Below are positions 16,796-27,315 of a stretch of DNA of 64,000 nucleotides, one piece after another. Source of the DNA: Thiobacillus denitrificans (GTDB lineage Bacteria > Pseudomonadota > Gammaproteobacteria > Burkholderiales > Thiobacillaceae). Location of the stretch: NCBI GenBank assembly GCA_002343685.1, contig DDRS01000020.1, forward strand, positions 1 through 64,000. Direction: 5' to 3'. The position numbers were made by a program, and so were the translations under genes. The stretch's first letter is position 1, and the number at the start of each line of letters is the position of its first letter. Below the pieces are notes generated by a model. That model was not told the DNA's origin. It did no database searches and saw only the letters and a list, made by a program, of their open reading frames with translations.

Positions 16796-17170
16796 TCGCC
16801 TTGATCATTGATGCATTTTGTCCCAGTAAGTGGATCTCTTTGTTTCCGATAGGGGTTCAGCATACGAACACGTCGTGGTCTCATCGAGATGATCGATTTT
16901 TCGGGCCAGGCAGGCTTGTTGAATCGCCCCAGGCTCGATGGGTGTCATTTGGGTCAAGTGCAGGCTGGTGATCCGGCCTTCTCGGCGAGTTGCCGGTAGG
17001 TGTTTGCTTCCGCCTCGACAGGCGGGATAGGGATTGCTGCATGTTCAGGTCAAGAAGGGCGATGGCGCTTCAGTGTGCCCCTGCTGCCCGCCGGCCCCAG
17101 ATCGAGCCGGCCCTGACCGGATGCGAGACACCGCCCCGCGCATCTGGACCACCTGAAGGAAGGCATTGAC
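16796..17170. other. Gene-free gap between porin and ureA
   Basis: No convincing gene. On the minus strand near 17034-16985 a short frame reads PPVEAEANTYRQLAEKAG, faintly reminiscent of transposase C-termini, but with no supporting sequence. The ureA promoter should lie here. No clear NtrC or sigma54 site is visible. The region may be the scar of the rearrangement that separated ureD from ureA. Confidence 0.4.
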
Positions 17171-17473
17171 ATGGAACTGACCCCACGCGAGAAAGACAAG
17201 CTGCTGATCTTCACCGCCGGATTGCTGGCCGAGCGGCGCCGTGCGCGCGGCCTCGCGCTCAACTATCCGGAAGCGGTGGCCTTCATCACCGCCGCCATCC
17301 TGGAAGGCGCGCGCGACGGCCGCACCGTGGCCGATCTGATGAGCTATGGAACCACGCTGCTCATGCGCGACGAGGTCATGGAAGGCGTGCCGGAAATGAT
17401 TCCGGAGATCCAGGTGGAAGCGACCTTTCCCGACGGCACCAAGCTCGTCACCGTTCATCATCCCATTGTCTAG
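17171..17473 (+). CDS. ureA: Urease gamma subunit
   Basis: 100 residues, the standard UreA length, starting MELTPREKDKLLIFTAGLLA and including NYPEAVAFITAAILEGARDG and VMEGVPEMIPEIQVEATFPDGTKLVTVH. It forms the (alpha-beta-gamma)3 urease with UreB and UreC, which hydrolyses urea to ammonia and carbamate in the cytoplasm. AGGAAGG lies upstream of the ATG. It is the first gene of ureA-ureB-ureJ-ureC-ureE-ureF-ureG. Its base composition is visibly more GC-rich than the porin/kinase block before it. Confidence 0.97.
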   Translation: MELTPREKDKLLIFTAGLLAERRRARGLALNYPEAVAFITAAILEGARDGRTVADLMSYGTTLLMRDEVMEGVPEMIPEIQVEATFPDGTKLVTVHHPIV

Positions 17474-17482
17474 GCCCCCACC

Positions 17483-17788
17483 ATGATCCCAGGCGAAATG
17501 CACATCGAACCCGGCGAGATCGAACTCAACGCCGGCCGGGCCACGTGCGTGCTGGAAGTGGCCAACACCGGCGATCGCCCCATCCAGATCGGTTCCCACT
17601 ATCACTTCTACGAGGCCAACGCGGCGCTGGCGTTCGATCGCGAGCAGGCGCGGGGCATGCGGCTGGACATCGCTGCCGGCACCGCGGTGCGCTTCGAGCC
17701 GGGGCAGACGCGGACCGTGCAGCTGGTGGCCTACGGCGGCGAGCGCAAGGTCTACGGATTCCAGGCACGCATCATGGGCGCGCTCTGA
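17483..17788 (+). CDS. ureB: Urease beta subunit
   Basis: 101 residues with the UreB core: MIPGEMHIEPGEIELNAGR, NTGDRPIQIGSHYHFYEAN and FEPGQTRTVQLVAYGGER. It starts nine bases after ureA. UreB caps the active-site flap region of UreC in the trimer. Confidence 0.96.
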   Translation: MIPGEMHIEPGEIELNAGRATCVLEVANTGDRPIQIGSHYHFYEANAALAFDREQARGMRLDIAAGTAVRFEPGQTRTVQLVAYGGERKVYGFQARIMGAL

Positions 17789-17826
17789 TGCGGCATGACA
17801 CACGAACACTGAACAAGGAGCGAAAC

Positions 17827-18387
17827 ATGAAACGACGCATTCTTCTGCTTGCCGCGCTGCTGTTGCCGGCTGTCGCCCACGCCCACCCGGGCCACGCCGA
17901 CGCCGGTCTGGCGTCCGGCTTCATGCATCCCTTCAGCGGGCTCGATCATGTGGTGGCCATGCTTGCCGTCGGCGTGTGGGCCGCACGCAATGCCGGGATG
18001 AGGCGCTGGCTCGTACCGGCCGCCTTTCTTGCCGGCATGGTGGCCGGCGGCGCGCTCGGTCTTGGCGGCTTCCTGCCGTCGTTCCTCGAATCCGCGGTCA
18101 CGGCCAGTGCCTTCGCGGCCGCGTTGCTGGTCCTGCTGGCCGTGCGCCTGCCGCTCGGACTGCAGGCGTCTGTCGCGGCTGCGTTCGCCGTCTGGCACGG
18201 CATCGCCCATGGGGCGGAACTGCCGGCTGCCGCGGCACCGCTGGATTTTGCCGTGGGCTTCCTTGCCGCCACCAGCGTGCTGCTGGCGCTGGGCTTGGCC
18301 CTGGGCAGGATGCTGCAGTGCGGCGAGCGCGGCCGCTGGCTCGGTGCCGGCCTGACCGCACTGGCAGCCTCGCTGTTCTGGGCCTGA
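17827..18387 (+). CDS. ureJ: HupE/UreJ-family nickel permease
   Basis: 186 residues: signal-like first helix, then HPGHADAGLASGFMHPFSGL with the HPFSGLDH motif of HupE/UreJ, and a second His motif WHGIAHGAEL near residue 125. About six further hydrophobic segments follow. HupE/UreJ proteins are nickel facilitators for hydrogenase or urease. Its place between ureB and ureC argues for supplying nickel to urease. Family is sure, nickel transport is by analogy. Confidence 0.9.
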   Translation: MKRRILLLAALLLPAVAHAHPGHADAGLASGFMHPFSGLDHVVAMLAVGVWAARNAGMRRWLVPAAFLAGMVAGGALGLGGFLPSFLESAVTASAFAAALLVLLAVRLPLGLQASVAAAFAVWHGIAHGAELPAAAAPLDFAVGFLAATSVLLALGLALGRMLQCGERGRWLGAGLTALAASLFWA

Positions 18388-18414
18388 CGTGTCTAAGTGA
18401 GCGAGGGTGAAAGC

Positions 18415-20121
<1,707 letters not shown>

Positions 20122-20123
20122 TC

Positions 20124-20636
20124 ATGATTCTCATCGAACAACGCGCTCCTGCCGACACCCCAGCCACCGAACGTCTGGTGCTGCCTTTCGAACTGCGCTG
20201 CAAGAGCCGACTGCGCACCCGCCTGCAAAGCGGCGAAGAGGCGGGCCTGTTTCTGGAACGCGGTGCGGTGATGCACGCGGGCGACCGTCTGCTTGCCAAC
20301 GACGGCCGCGTCGTCGAGGTGGTGGCGTCCCCCGAGGCCGTGATGGAAGTGCGTAGCGACGACGCGCTGCTGCTGGCGCGCGTGGCGTATCACTTGGGCA
20401 ACCGGCACGTGGCAGTGGAATTGCAGCCCGGCCTGGTGCGCTTTGCGCGCGATCATGTGTTGGGCGAGATGGTACGCGGGCTGGGGCTGGACGTCAGCGA
20501 GAACGAGGCGCCGTTCGCCCCCGAGCGCGGCGCCTATGGCGGTCACGGCGGCCACGCCCATCCCCACGGCCACAGTGCCGACGGCGAAGGGCGCGGCCCG
20601 CGCATCCACGACATGATGCTGATTGGACGTCGATGA
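20124..20636 (+). CDS. ureE: Urease nickel metallochaperone UreE
   Basis: 170 residues. N-terminal peptide-binding domain begins MILIEQRAPADTPATERLVLPF; the C-terminal domain has LARVAYHLGNRHVAVELQPG with the conserved nickel-binding His, and a His-rich tail GGHGGHAHPHGHSADG that can store extra nickel. It starts three bases after the ureC stop and overlaps ureF by four bases. Confidence 0.93.
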   Translation: MILIEQRAPADTPATERLVLPFELRCKSRLRTRLQSGEEAGLFLERGAVMHAGDRLLANDGRVVEVVASPEAVMEVRSDDALLLARVAYHLGNRHVAVELQPGLVRFARDHVLGEMVRGLGLDVSENEAPFAPERGAYGGHGGHAHPHGHSADGEGRGPRIHDMMLIGRR

Positions 20637-21301
20637 GCCCCGCCCTGGTCCGCCTGCTGCATCTGGTGAGCCCGACCTTGCCGGTCGGCGCCTATACGTA
20701 TTCGCAAGGCCTGGAGTGGGTGGTGGAAACGGGCGCCGTGAAAAACGAAGCCACCGCGCTGGCCTGGATCGACGATTGCCTGCAATCCGGCATCGCGCGT
20801 TTTGAAGCGGTCTATCTGGCGCACATGCTGTCAGCCTGGGAAAACGGCGACATGGCCCGATTGGCAGAACTGGATGCCGAATTCGTCGCCAGCCGCGAGA
20901 GTGCAGAACTGCGTGCCGAAACCCTGCAAATGGGCTTTTCCCTGGCGCGTTTGCTGACCGACCTGGCAAGCTTTTCGGCGCCGACCAAAATGGGGTTCGG
21001 CCAGCCGAGCTTTCCGCTGGCCTGGAGTTGTGCGGCAGCCGCTTGGGCGATTCCCGCTCACGATGCCATCGGCGGCTACCTCTGGGCCTGGGCCGAGAAC
21101 CAGGTCATGGCCGCGGTGAAAGCCGTCCCGCTCGGCCAGACCGCCGGCCAGCGCATGCTGCTGGCGCTGGGGCAACGCATCCCGGCGCTGGCCGAGGGCG
21201 CCGCCGCCAGCTCGATCGAGGACACCCACAATTATCTGCCGGCGTTCGCCATCGCCTGCAGTCGCCACGAAACCCAATACACGAGATTGTTCAGATCATG
21301 A
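20633..21301 (+). CDS. ureF: Urease accessory protein UreF
   Basis: 222 residues, all-helical UreF: LLHLVSPTLPVGAYTYSQGLE near the start, the conserved PLGQTAGQRMLLALG segment about 165-185, and the SSIEDTHNYLPAFAIACSRHE ending. UreF bridges UreD and the GTPase UreG during nickel insertion. Four-base overlaps with ureE and ureG indicate coupled translation. Confidence 0.93.
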   Translation: MSPALVRLLHLVSPTLPVGAYTYSQGLEWVVETGAVKNEATALAWIDDCLQSGIARFEAVYLAHMLSAWENGDMARLAELDAEFVASRESAELRAETLQMGFSLARLLTDLASFSAPTKMGFGQPSFPLAWSCAAAAWAIPAHDAIGGYLWAWAENQVMAAVKAVPLGQTAGQRMLLALGQRIPALAEGAAASSIEDTHNYLPAFAIACSRHETQYTRLFRS

Positions 21302-21918
21302 CCCATCGCACCCAACCCCTGCGCGTCGGCATCGGCGGCCCTGTCGGTTCCGGCAAGACCGCCCTGACCCTGGCCTTGTGCAAGGCATTGCGCGATCGCC
21401 ATAACATCGCCGTCGTCACCAATGATATCTACACGGAAGAGGACGCGCAGTTCCTGGTGCGCAACGAGGCGCTCGCCCCGGAGCGCATCATGGGCGTGGA
21501 AACGGGCGGCTGCCCCCACACCGCCATCCGCGAGGACGCCAGCATCAATCTCGAAGCGGTGGACCGGCTCAACAAGCGCTTTCCCGGTCTCGACGTGATC
21601 TTCGTCGAAAGCGGCGGCGATAACCTCGCCGCCACCTTCAGCCCCGAATTGTCCGACCTCACGATCTACGTCATCGACGTCGCCGCCGGCGAGAAGATCC
21701 CGCGCAAGGGCGGCCCCGGCATCACCCGTTCCGATCTGCTGGTCATCAACAAGATCGACCTTGCGCCCATGGTCGGCGCCTCGCTGGAGGTGATGGATCA
21801 GGACACGAAACGCATGCGCGGCGCGCGGCCGTTCGTTTTTTCCAATCTCAAGACGGAACAGGGCCTGGCGGACATCATTGCCTTCATCGAACGGGAAGGC
21901 ATGCTGCAGGCGGCCTGA
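21298..21918 (+). CDS. ureG: Urease accessory GTPase UreG
   Basis: 206 residues, SIMIBI-class GTPase: P-loop GIGGPVGSGKTAL at about 11-23, TNDIYTEEDAQFL, nickel-binding CPH in ETGGCPHTAIREDAS, ESGGDNLAATFSPEL and NKIDLAP. GTP hydrolysis by UreG drives nickel delivery to urease. It is the last gene of the operon; its stop codon abuts the stop of the convergent cupin gene with no gap, and no separate terminator is visible. Confidence 0.96.
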   Translation: MTHRTQPLRVGIGGPVGSGKTALTLALCKALRDRHNIAVVTNDIYTEEDAQFLVRNEALAPERIMGVETGGCPHTAIREDASINLEAVDRLNKRFPGLDVIFVESGGDNLAATFSPELSDLTIYVIDVAAGEKIPRKGGPGITRSDLLVINKIDLAPMVGASLEVMDQDTKRMRGARPFVFSNLKTEQGLADIIAFIEREGMLQAA

Positions 21919-22263
21919 CTATTCTTGCCGCACGATATCGACCGAGATCTCCACCGCCGGAATCGCTCCCCTGTTCTCAAGCCAGTGCAGGGTGTTCCTG
22001 TCCTCGGGCCAGCCCACGCCCGGCCCATAGTCCGTCGCGACGCCATTCCGATGGTCCGTGATCGTTCCTTGCAGGATGTAGACGGTGCCAGGCCGGTCCT
22101 TATGGTCGTGAAGCGGGCCGAAGACGCCGCCAGGCTCGATGGTCACCATGCGCATTCGAAGTTGGCGCCCGGCCATGCCCTCGATCTCCGGACCCAGGTC
22201 AACCGTTGAAAGTAACTTCACCGTTACCCCTTTCGTTTCGGGTGCCATCTGTTCATTGCTCAT
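21919..22263 (-). CDS. Small cupin-domain protein
   Basis: 114 residues from the ATG at 22263, which has GAGAGGAGCG upstream; a longer frame to 22311 lacks a better site. Single cupin fold: GGVFGPLHDHKDRPGTVYIL supplies the metal-binding HxH...E pattern, with TLHWLENRG later. Function of this subgroup is unknown. It converges directly on ureG, so it is unlikely to be part of the urease system. Confidence 0.8.
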   Translation of the reverse strand: MSNEQMAPETKGVTVKLLSTVDLGPEIEGMAGRQLRMRMVTIEPGGVFGPLHDHKDRPGTVYILQGTITDHRNGVATDYGPGVGWPEDRNTLHWLENRGAIPAVEISVDIVRQE

Positions 22264-22582
22264 CGTGCGCTCCTCTCTGTAATTCCAAGATCCATCATTC
22301 AAGAGACCCATAGGGCCGGATATTGATGAATATAGGGATGGTTATCACGGCGGGTTGTCTCGATGATCTATATCGGTCTTTTCAGTACTCTGTTTCTATA
22401 TTAAGTATGAAAAAGGGACGGACAAGAGGCAGGGGCCGCTACTGATTGGGGTGTTTAACGAGCGACGATCTGTTGGGCATGGGATCGTGAATGGACCGCT
22501 TTCGCCGCATCGACGGTCATTCGATGAACACGCCCGAAGGTTCCTTCCGGGGCGGCATCCGCGATTCCTCAATCCCCAGCCA
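22264..22582. other. Gene-free gap at the edge of the urease island
   Basis: No gene, tRNA or clear repeat. AT-rich patches around 22310-22410 (TTGATGAATATAGGG, TATATTAAGTATG) may include the cupin promoter. The change from the accessory island to the conserved ybbAP-tesA block occurs here. Confidence 0.5.
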
Positions 22583-25084
22583 TCAATTCAGTGCCCGGAT
22601 CGACTGCATCGGCGGCACGCGCGTGATGTGACGCGTGGTGAGCCAGCCGCTCAGCCCGACCAGCAGCGCGCCGGCCACCGGCAGCGCGAGCCATAGCCAC
22701 GGATGCAGGCGCAGCGGCAGTTCGAACAGGCGCTGGGCGATCAGCGCCATGGCGATTTCGGCGCAGGCGCTGGCGAGCAGGCCGGCCAGCAGACCCAGGG
22801 CTAGGAATTCGCTCCACAGGCTTTTGGCCAGGTAGGCGCGCTGGGCGCCCAGGGTGCGCAACAGGACAGCCTCCTGCTGGCGGGCGTCGAGGCTGGCCAG
22901 CAGCGTGGCGATGACGACGGCCATGCCGGCGGCGAGCAGGAATCCCAGCAGCAACTGGATGGCGCCGATGATCTGGGCGAACACCGCTTCGAGGTTGGCG
23001 ATGAGCCGGTCCAGTGCGAGCACGGTGATGCCGGGGAACATCTTGATGAAGCTCGGCAATACGCTGGCCGCATCGGGGGGCACGTAGAGGCTGGCGATGG
23101 AACTGGCGGGCAGGGCGTCGAGCTGACCGGGGGCGAAGATGACGAAGAAATTCGGCTGCATCGAGTCCCATTTCACGCTGCGAATGCTGGTGATGCGGGC
23201 GGCGAGCGTCTGGTCGCCGATACGGAAACCGAGCCGGTCGCCGAGGGCCAGATGCAGGCGTTCGGCCATACCCGATTCGACCGAGATTTCGGCGACGCGG
23301 CGATCGCCGTGCCAGTGTCCGGCGAGTACGGCGTTGTTGGCGGGCAGGGTGGCGGTCCAGGTCAGGTTGAGTTCGCGCCGCAGGCTGTTGGCATCGCGCG
23401 CGTCCGGCGGCAGGGTGGACGCGATGGGGACATCATTCTTGGTGGTGAGGCGGCCGCGGACCATGGGATAGAGCGCAGAGGCCTTGAGATGGTGTTGCGA
23501 CAGGTAGGTGGCGACGGATTGCTGCTGGGCGGGGGCGATGTTGATCAGGAAGTAGTTGGGCGCGTCTGGCGGCAATTGCTGGCGCCAGCCGGCAATGAGA
23601 TCGCTGCGCACCAGTGCCAGCAGCGCCACGAGAAACAGGGCCAGGGTGAAGGCGCCGAGCTGCAGGGTGCTGTCGAAACGGTGGCGCAGCAACTGGGCGA
23701 GTCCGAAACGTACCGGGCCGTGACTCATTTTCTGGACACCGCGGCCGGCTGCCAGCGCCAGGCGCGCCAGCAGGGCCAGCACGACGATCAACCCGACCAG
23801 TGCGCCGACGAACACGCCGATCAGCCTGGCGTTGCCCGCATACCAGGCGATCAGCAGCAGCAGCGCCGAGCCACTGATCGCCGCGCTGAGCCACGCGGCG
23901 ACCGGCAACGGCGGCAGATCGCGCCGCAGCACCCGCAGCGGCGGCACGCGGACGAGGCGCATCAACGCGGGCAGGCTGGCGCCAGCCAATGCCAGCAGGC
24001 CGCTGAAGACGGCAGCGCCCACGGGCGCCAGCCCGAGCGACGGCAGGCGGGTGACGGCATCGGGCAGGACCAGCAGCGCCAGCGCCTGCTGCATCAGCGC
24101 GCCGATCGCTACGCCGATCAGGCTGCCCAACAGTCCCAGCGTCAGTAATTGGACGGCATACAGCGTACGCAGCTGTGCCGTGGTGGCGCCGAAGCAGCGC
24201 AGCAGTGCGGCCTGGTCGTAATGCCGCAGCGCATGGCGATGGGCGGCGATGGCGATGGCGGCCACCGACAGCAGCAGGCTGATCAGCGCGGTGAGCTGGA
24301 TGTAGCGGTCGGCATTGGCGAAGGCGCCGCGCAGGGTTTCGACGCCTTCGCGCGAGCCGATGAGGCGCTGGGTGCTGTCGAGCCGGGGTTTCAGCGCGGC
24401 GCCGAACGCGGCGAGCTGCGCCGGGTCGCCGGCAAACTGGTACAGGTAGGTCACGCGGCTGCCGGGCTGCAGCACGCGGGTTTTCGCGACGTCGTCGGCG
24501 CGCATGAAGACGCGCGGCGCGAGGCCGAACACGCCGCCGAGCTGACCCGGTTCCTCGGCCACGATTCCGGCGATGGTGAAGCGGGCTTCGCCGATCTGCA
24601 CGCTATCGCCCATCTTGGCCGACAACAGCGGCAGCAGGTCGGGGGCGACATAGATCATGCCGGGCGGCGGCTGCGCGGGACGTGCGGTGCCGGTCGCGAA
24701 GGGGCGGTCGGCGATGCGCACGCTGCCGCGCAAGGGATAGGCCGCATCGACAGCACGCAGGGTGGCGAGCTGGAAGGCGTCGCCCTTGGCGAGCATGCTG
24801 GGAAATTCGAGCGCCTGGCTGCGCGCAAGCGGGCTGGCCGTGCCTGCGCTTTTTGTAACGGCGAGATCGGGCCAGTCTTCGATCGGCCGCGGGCTGGTGA
24901 CCAGCAGGTCGGCACCGAGGAAGCTGGCACCCTGTTCGCTCATGGCACGCTTCAGGCGGTCGCCGAGAAAACCGGTGGTGCTGACGCTGCCGACGCCGAT
25001 GATCAGCGCCAGCAGCAACACGCGCCATTCGCCGCTCGCGCGTTCGCGCCGCAGCAGCCACAGGCCGAGCCGGGCGAAGCTCAT
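22583..25084 (-). CDS. ybbP: ABC exporter permease, YbbP/FtsX family
   Basis: 833 residues. MacB/FtsX-type permease with an N-terminal helix, a large periplasmic domain, and about ten membrane segments ending in an FtsX core (LLLGFLLAAGMAVVIATLLA, QEAVLLRTLGAQRAYL). The YbbA-YbbP-TesA neighbourhood is conserved in proteobacteria; the exporter's substrate is not established, with lipid or lipoprotein handling suspected from the TesA link. It overlaps ybbA by four bases. Confidence 0.88.
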   Translation of the reverse strand: MSFARLGLWLLRRERASGEWRVLLLALIIGVGSVSTTGFLGDRLKRAMSEQGASFLGADLLVTSPRPIEDWPDLAVTKSAGTASPLARSQALEFPSMLAKGDAFQLATLRAVDAAYPLRGSVRIADRPFATGTARPAQPPPGMIYVAPDLLPLLSAKMGDSVQIGEARFTIAGIVAEEPGQLGGVFGLAPRVFMRADDVAKTRVLQPGSRVTYLYQFAGDPAQLAAFGAALKPRLDSTQRLIGSREGVETLRGAFANADRYIQLTALISLLLSVAAIAIAAHRHALRHYDQAALLRCFGATTAQLRTLYAVQLLTLGLLGSLIGVAIGALMQQALALLVLPDAVTRLPSLGLAPVGAAVFSGLLALAGASLPALMRLVRVPPLRVLRRDLPPLPVAAWLSAAISGSALLLLIAWYAGNARLIGVFVGALVGLIVVLALLARLALAAGRGVQKMSHGPVRFGLAQLLRHRFDSTLQLGAFTLALFLVALLALVRSDLIAGWRQQLPPDAPNYFLINIAPAQQQSVATYLSQHHLKASALYPMVRGRLTTKNDVPIASTLPPDARDANSLRRELNLTWTATLPANNAVLAGHWHGDRRVAEISVESGMAERLHLALGDRLGFRIGDQTLAARITSIRSVKWDSMQPNFFVIFAPGQLDALPASSIASLYVPPDAASVLPSFIKMFPGITVLALDRLIANLEAVFAQIIGAIQLLLGFLLAAGMAVVIATLLASLDARQQEAVLLRTLGAQRAYLAKSLWSEFLALGLLAGLLASACAEIAMALIAQRLFELPLRLHPWLWLALPVAGALLVGLSGWLTTRHITRVPPMQSIRALN

Positions 25085-25788
25085 GCAACGGCCTCTTCGC
25101 GCGCGCGGCCCGCGACCAGGTGCAGCCGGCGCTGGCAGCGCGCCGCCAGCGCGTCGTCGTGGGTGACCAGGATGAGCGTGGTATGGGCGGAGGCGTTGAG
25201 GTCGAACAGCAGTTCGATGATGCGTGCGCCGGTGTCGGCGTCGAGGTTGCCGGTGGGCTCGTCGGCGAACACGATTTCCGGGTCGGTGGCGAAGGCGCGT
25301 GCGATGGCGATGCGCTGTTGTTCGCCGCCGGACAGCTGGCGCGGCGTGTGGGTGGCGCGCGTGGCGAGGCCGACGCGGTCGAGCCAGTGGGCGGCGCGGT
25401 CGCGCGCGTCGGGGCGCCCAGCCAGTTCCAGCGGCAACAGCACGTTTTCCAGGGCGGTGAGGGCGGGCAGCAGCTGGAACGACTGGAATACGAAGCCGAT
25501 GCGGCCCGCGCGCAGGCGGGCACGGGCGTCTTCGTCGAGCGCGTCGAGGCGCTCGCCGAGCAGGAAGATTTCGCCGGCGGAAGGATGATCGAGTCCGGCC
25601 AGCAGGCCCAGCAGGGTCGATTTCCCGGAGCCGGATGCGCCGGTGATGGCGAGCGTCTCACCCGCTTTGACGGCGAGTCCGACTTCGCTGAGGATGTCGA
25701 GCATGCCGCCGGCGGTCGGTACGCGTTGGGACAGGTCGCGTGCCAGGACGACGGTATCGGGGAACTGCGCGCTGTCGGGTGGCGTCAT
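25081..25788 (-). CDS. ybbA: ABC exporter ATPase, YbbA/LolD-like
   Basis: 235 residues from the ATG at 25788. An open frame continues upstream antisense to tesA but has no coding character. Walker A GASGSGKST about residue 49, signature LSGGEQQRIAIARA, Walker B IVFADEPTGNLD, switch THDD. It powers the YbbP permease. It is divergent from tesA with only 27 bases between the starts, so the two promoters must overlap neighbouring coding sequence or the short gap. Confidence 0.9.
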   Translation of the reverse strand: MTPPDSAQFPDTVVLARDLSQRVPTAGGMLDILSEVGLAVKAGETLAITGASGSGKSTLLGLLAGLDHPSAGEIFLLGERLDALDEDARARLRAGRIGFVFQSFQLLPALTALENVLLPLELAGRPDARDRAAHWLDRVGLATRATHTPRQLSGGEQQRIAIARAFATDPEIVFADEPTGNLDADTGARIIELLFDLNASAHTTLILVTHDDALAARCQRRLHLVAGRAREEAVA

Positions 25789-25815
25789 TGGAATGGATCG
25801 GTTCAAGGTGAGTGA

Positions 25816-26442
25816 ATGAATTATCGCGTGTGGTTGCTGTTGTTGCTGTGGATTCCGTGCTGGGCGGCGGCGAATCCCTGCTCCCTGTTGATTGTCGGCG
25901 ACAGCCTGAGTTCCGGATACGGTCTGGCGAATGGCTCGAGCTGGGCGGACAGGCTCGACAGCCGCCTGAAGAAAGCGGCGCCGGACTGGCGCGTAGTCAA
26001 CGCCAGCGTGAGCGGCGACACCACGCAGAACGGCCTGCAGCGTCTGCAGCCTGCGCTCGATCGGCATCGCCCGCAAGGCGTGCTGATCGAACTCGGCGGC
26101 AACGATGCGTTGCGCGGCACGCCGCCCGGAACAATCCGGCAGAACCTGGTGACGATGATCCGCCAGGCGAAAGCGGCAGGCGCCTGGGTGGCCTTGCTGG
26201 AGGCGCCGGTGTTGCCGAATTACGGCAAGCCGTATGCCGATGCGGTGGCCAAGCTGTACGTCGACGTGGCGCGCGAGGAAAAGATCGTCCGCGTGCCGTG
26301 TTTTGTCTGCAAGATTGCGGTCGTGCCGGGCATGATGCAGGCCGACGGTATCCACCCGAACGAAAAAGCCCAGGGCGCGATGCTTGATGCCGTGTGGCCG
26401 CACATCAAGCCGAAATTGCGCTGCACGGTGAACAAGCCATGA
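25816..26442 (+). CDS. tesA: Periplasmic lysophospholipase/thioesterase TesA (SGNH hydrolase)
   Basis: 208 residues with a signal peptide ending about residue 20 (...CWAAANPC). SGNH blocks: IVGDSLSSGYG with the nucleophile Ser, the Gly block around NASVSGDT, ELGGNDALRG, and DGIHPNEKA with the catalytic Asp-His. TesA proteins have arylesterase, thioesterase and lysophospholipase I activities in the periplasm. Its stop overlaps ychJ by four bases. Confidence 0.9.
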   Translation: MNYRVWLLLLLWIPCWAAANPCSLLIVGDSLSSGYGLANGSSWADRLDSRLKKAAPDWRVVNASVSGDTTQNGLQRLQPALDRHRPQGVLIELGGNDALRGTPPGTIRQNLVTMIRQAKAAGAWVALLEAPVLPNYGKPYADAVAKLYVDVAREEKIVRVPCFVCKIAVVPGMMQADGIHPNEKAQGAMLDAVWPHIKPKLRCTVNKP

Positions 26443-26822
26443 GCGCCGCACGCTGTCCGTGCGGATCGGGACGTCCGCTGGCGGACTGCTGCGGCCGGTT
26501 TCATGTTGGCGAGCGGGCACCGGACGCCGAAAGCCTGATGCGTTCGCGCTACAGCGCCTACGTGCTGGGACTGGAGGACTATTTGCGCGCGACCTGGCAT
26601 CCCGCGACCTGTCCCGTTGCGCTGGGTCTCGACGCGGTGCCGCGCCCGCAATGGCTGGGGCTGACGGTGAAGGCGTATACCCCGCTGGACGAAACCCATG
26701 CGACGGTCGAGTTCGTCGCACGCTACAAGCTCAACGGCCGTGCTTTCAAACTACACGAAACCAGCCGCTTCGAGCGGGTGGACGGACGCTGGCTGTACGT
26801 CGACGGTGAGATCCGGGAGTGA
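26439..26822 (+). CDS. YchJ-family SEC-C motif protein
   Basis: 127 residues. Begins MSAARCPCGSGRPLADCCG, the SEC-C-like zinc motif of the YchJ/UPF0225 family, followed by ESLMRSRYSAYVLGLEDYL and a C-terminal RFERVDGRWLYVDGEI. The family's role is unclear. It overlaps tesA and is followed by a terminator. Confidence 0.85.
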   Translation: MSAARCPCGSGRPLADCCGRFHVGERAPDAESLMRSRYSAYVLGLEDYLRATWHPATCPVALGLDAVPRPQWLGLTVKAYTPLDETHATVEFVARYKLNGRAFKLHETSRFERVDGRWLYVDGEIRE

Positions 26823-26828
26823 AACGAA

Positions 26829-26853
26829 CAAGGCCCGCTTGCGCGGGCCTTGT
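26829..26853 (+). terminator. Terminator after ychJ
   Basis: ACAAGGCCCGC TTGC GCGGGCCTTGT, an 11-bp stem followed by TCTGCTTCT. It separates the tesA-ychJ operon from the convergent tRNA-His gene and may act on both strands. Confidence 0.8.
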
Positions 26854-26872
26854 TCTGCTTCTCGTGAAACGG

Positions 26873-26948
26873 TGGGGTGGATGATGGGACTCGAACCCAC
26901 GACAACAGGAATCACAATCCTGGACTCTACCAACTGAGCTACATCCAC
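26873..26948 (-). tRNA. tRNA-His (GTG)
   Basis: The cloverleaf folds on the minus strand. The acceptor is GTGGATG paired with CATCCAC; the anticodon loop TTGTGAT gives GTG; the T-loop is GTTCGAGTC. CCA is encoded at the 3' end. It is the last of three tRNA genes transcribed in the order Pro-Arg-His. Confidence 0.97.
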
Positions 26949-26983
26949 CATTGTTGTCGCCAGCAAGGCTGGCAACGAAACCT

Positions 26984-27060
26984 TGGCCTGCCCGACAGGA
27001 ATCGAACCTGTAACCCCCAGCTTAGAAGGCTGGTGCTCTATCCAGTTGAGCTACGGGCAG
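26984..27060 (-). tRNA. tRNA-Arg (TCT)
   Basis: Acceptor CTGCCCG/CGGGCAG, anticodon loop CTTCTAA giving TCT, T-loop GTTCGATTC, encoded 3' CCA. Middle gene of the Pro-Arg-His cluster. Confidence 0.97.
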
Positions 27061-27099
27061 AGACTCACTTCTCGGGCACTATCACTTACTGTCTGGGGG

Positions 27100-27176
<77 letters not shown>

Positions 27177-27315
27177 AAATCCTATCGGCGTCCGGCATTC
27201 CGGGCGCATTTCGGAGAGGCGAGACTATACCTTGGCGAATCGGCCGGGTCAATTTTCGCTTGAGTCGGAGGGGGGGTTTCCGGGAAAATCACCCTTTTGC
27301 TTCAGGGTTGTCTTG

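Noticed and set aside
16985..17034. Possible transposase remnant (minus-strand PPVEAEANTYRQLAEKAG)
   Set aside because: Only about 18 residues resemble a transposase end, with no terminal repeats, no other transposase blocks and no target duplication.
25789..26721. N-terminal extension of the YbbA frame to 26721
   Set aside because: The extension runs antisense through tesA and ychJ and has no coding signature; YbbA is complete from 25788.
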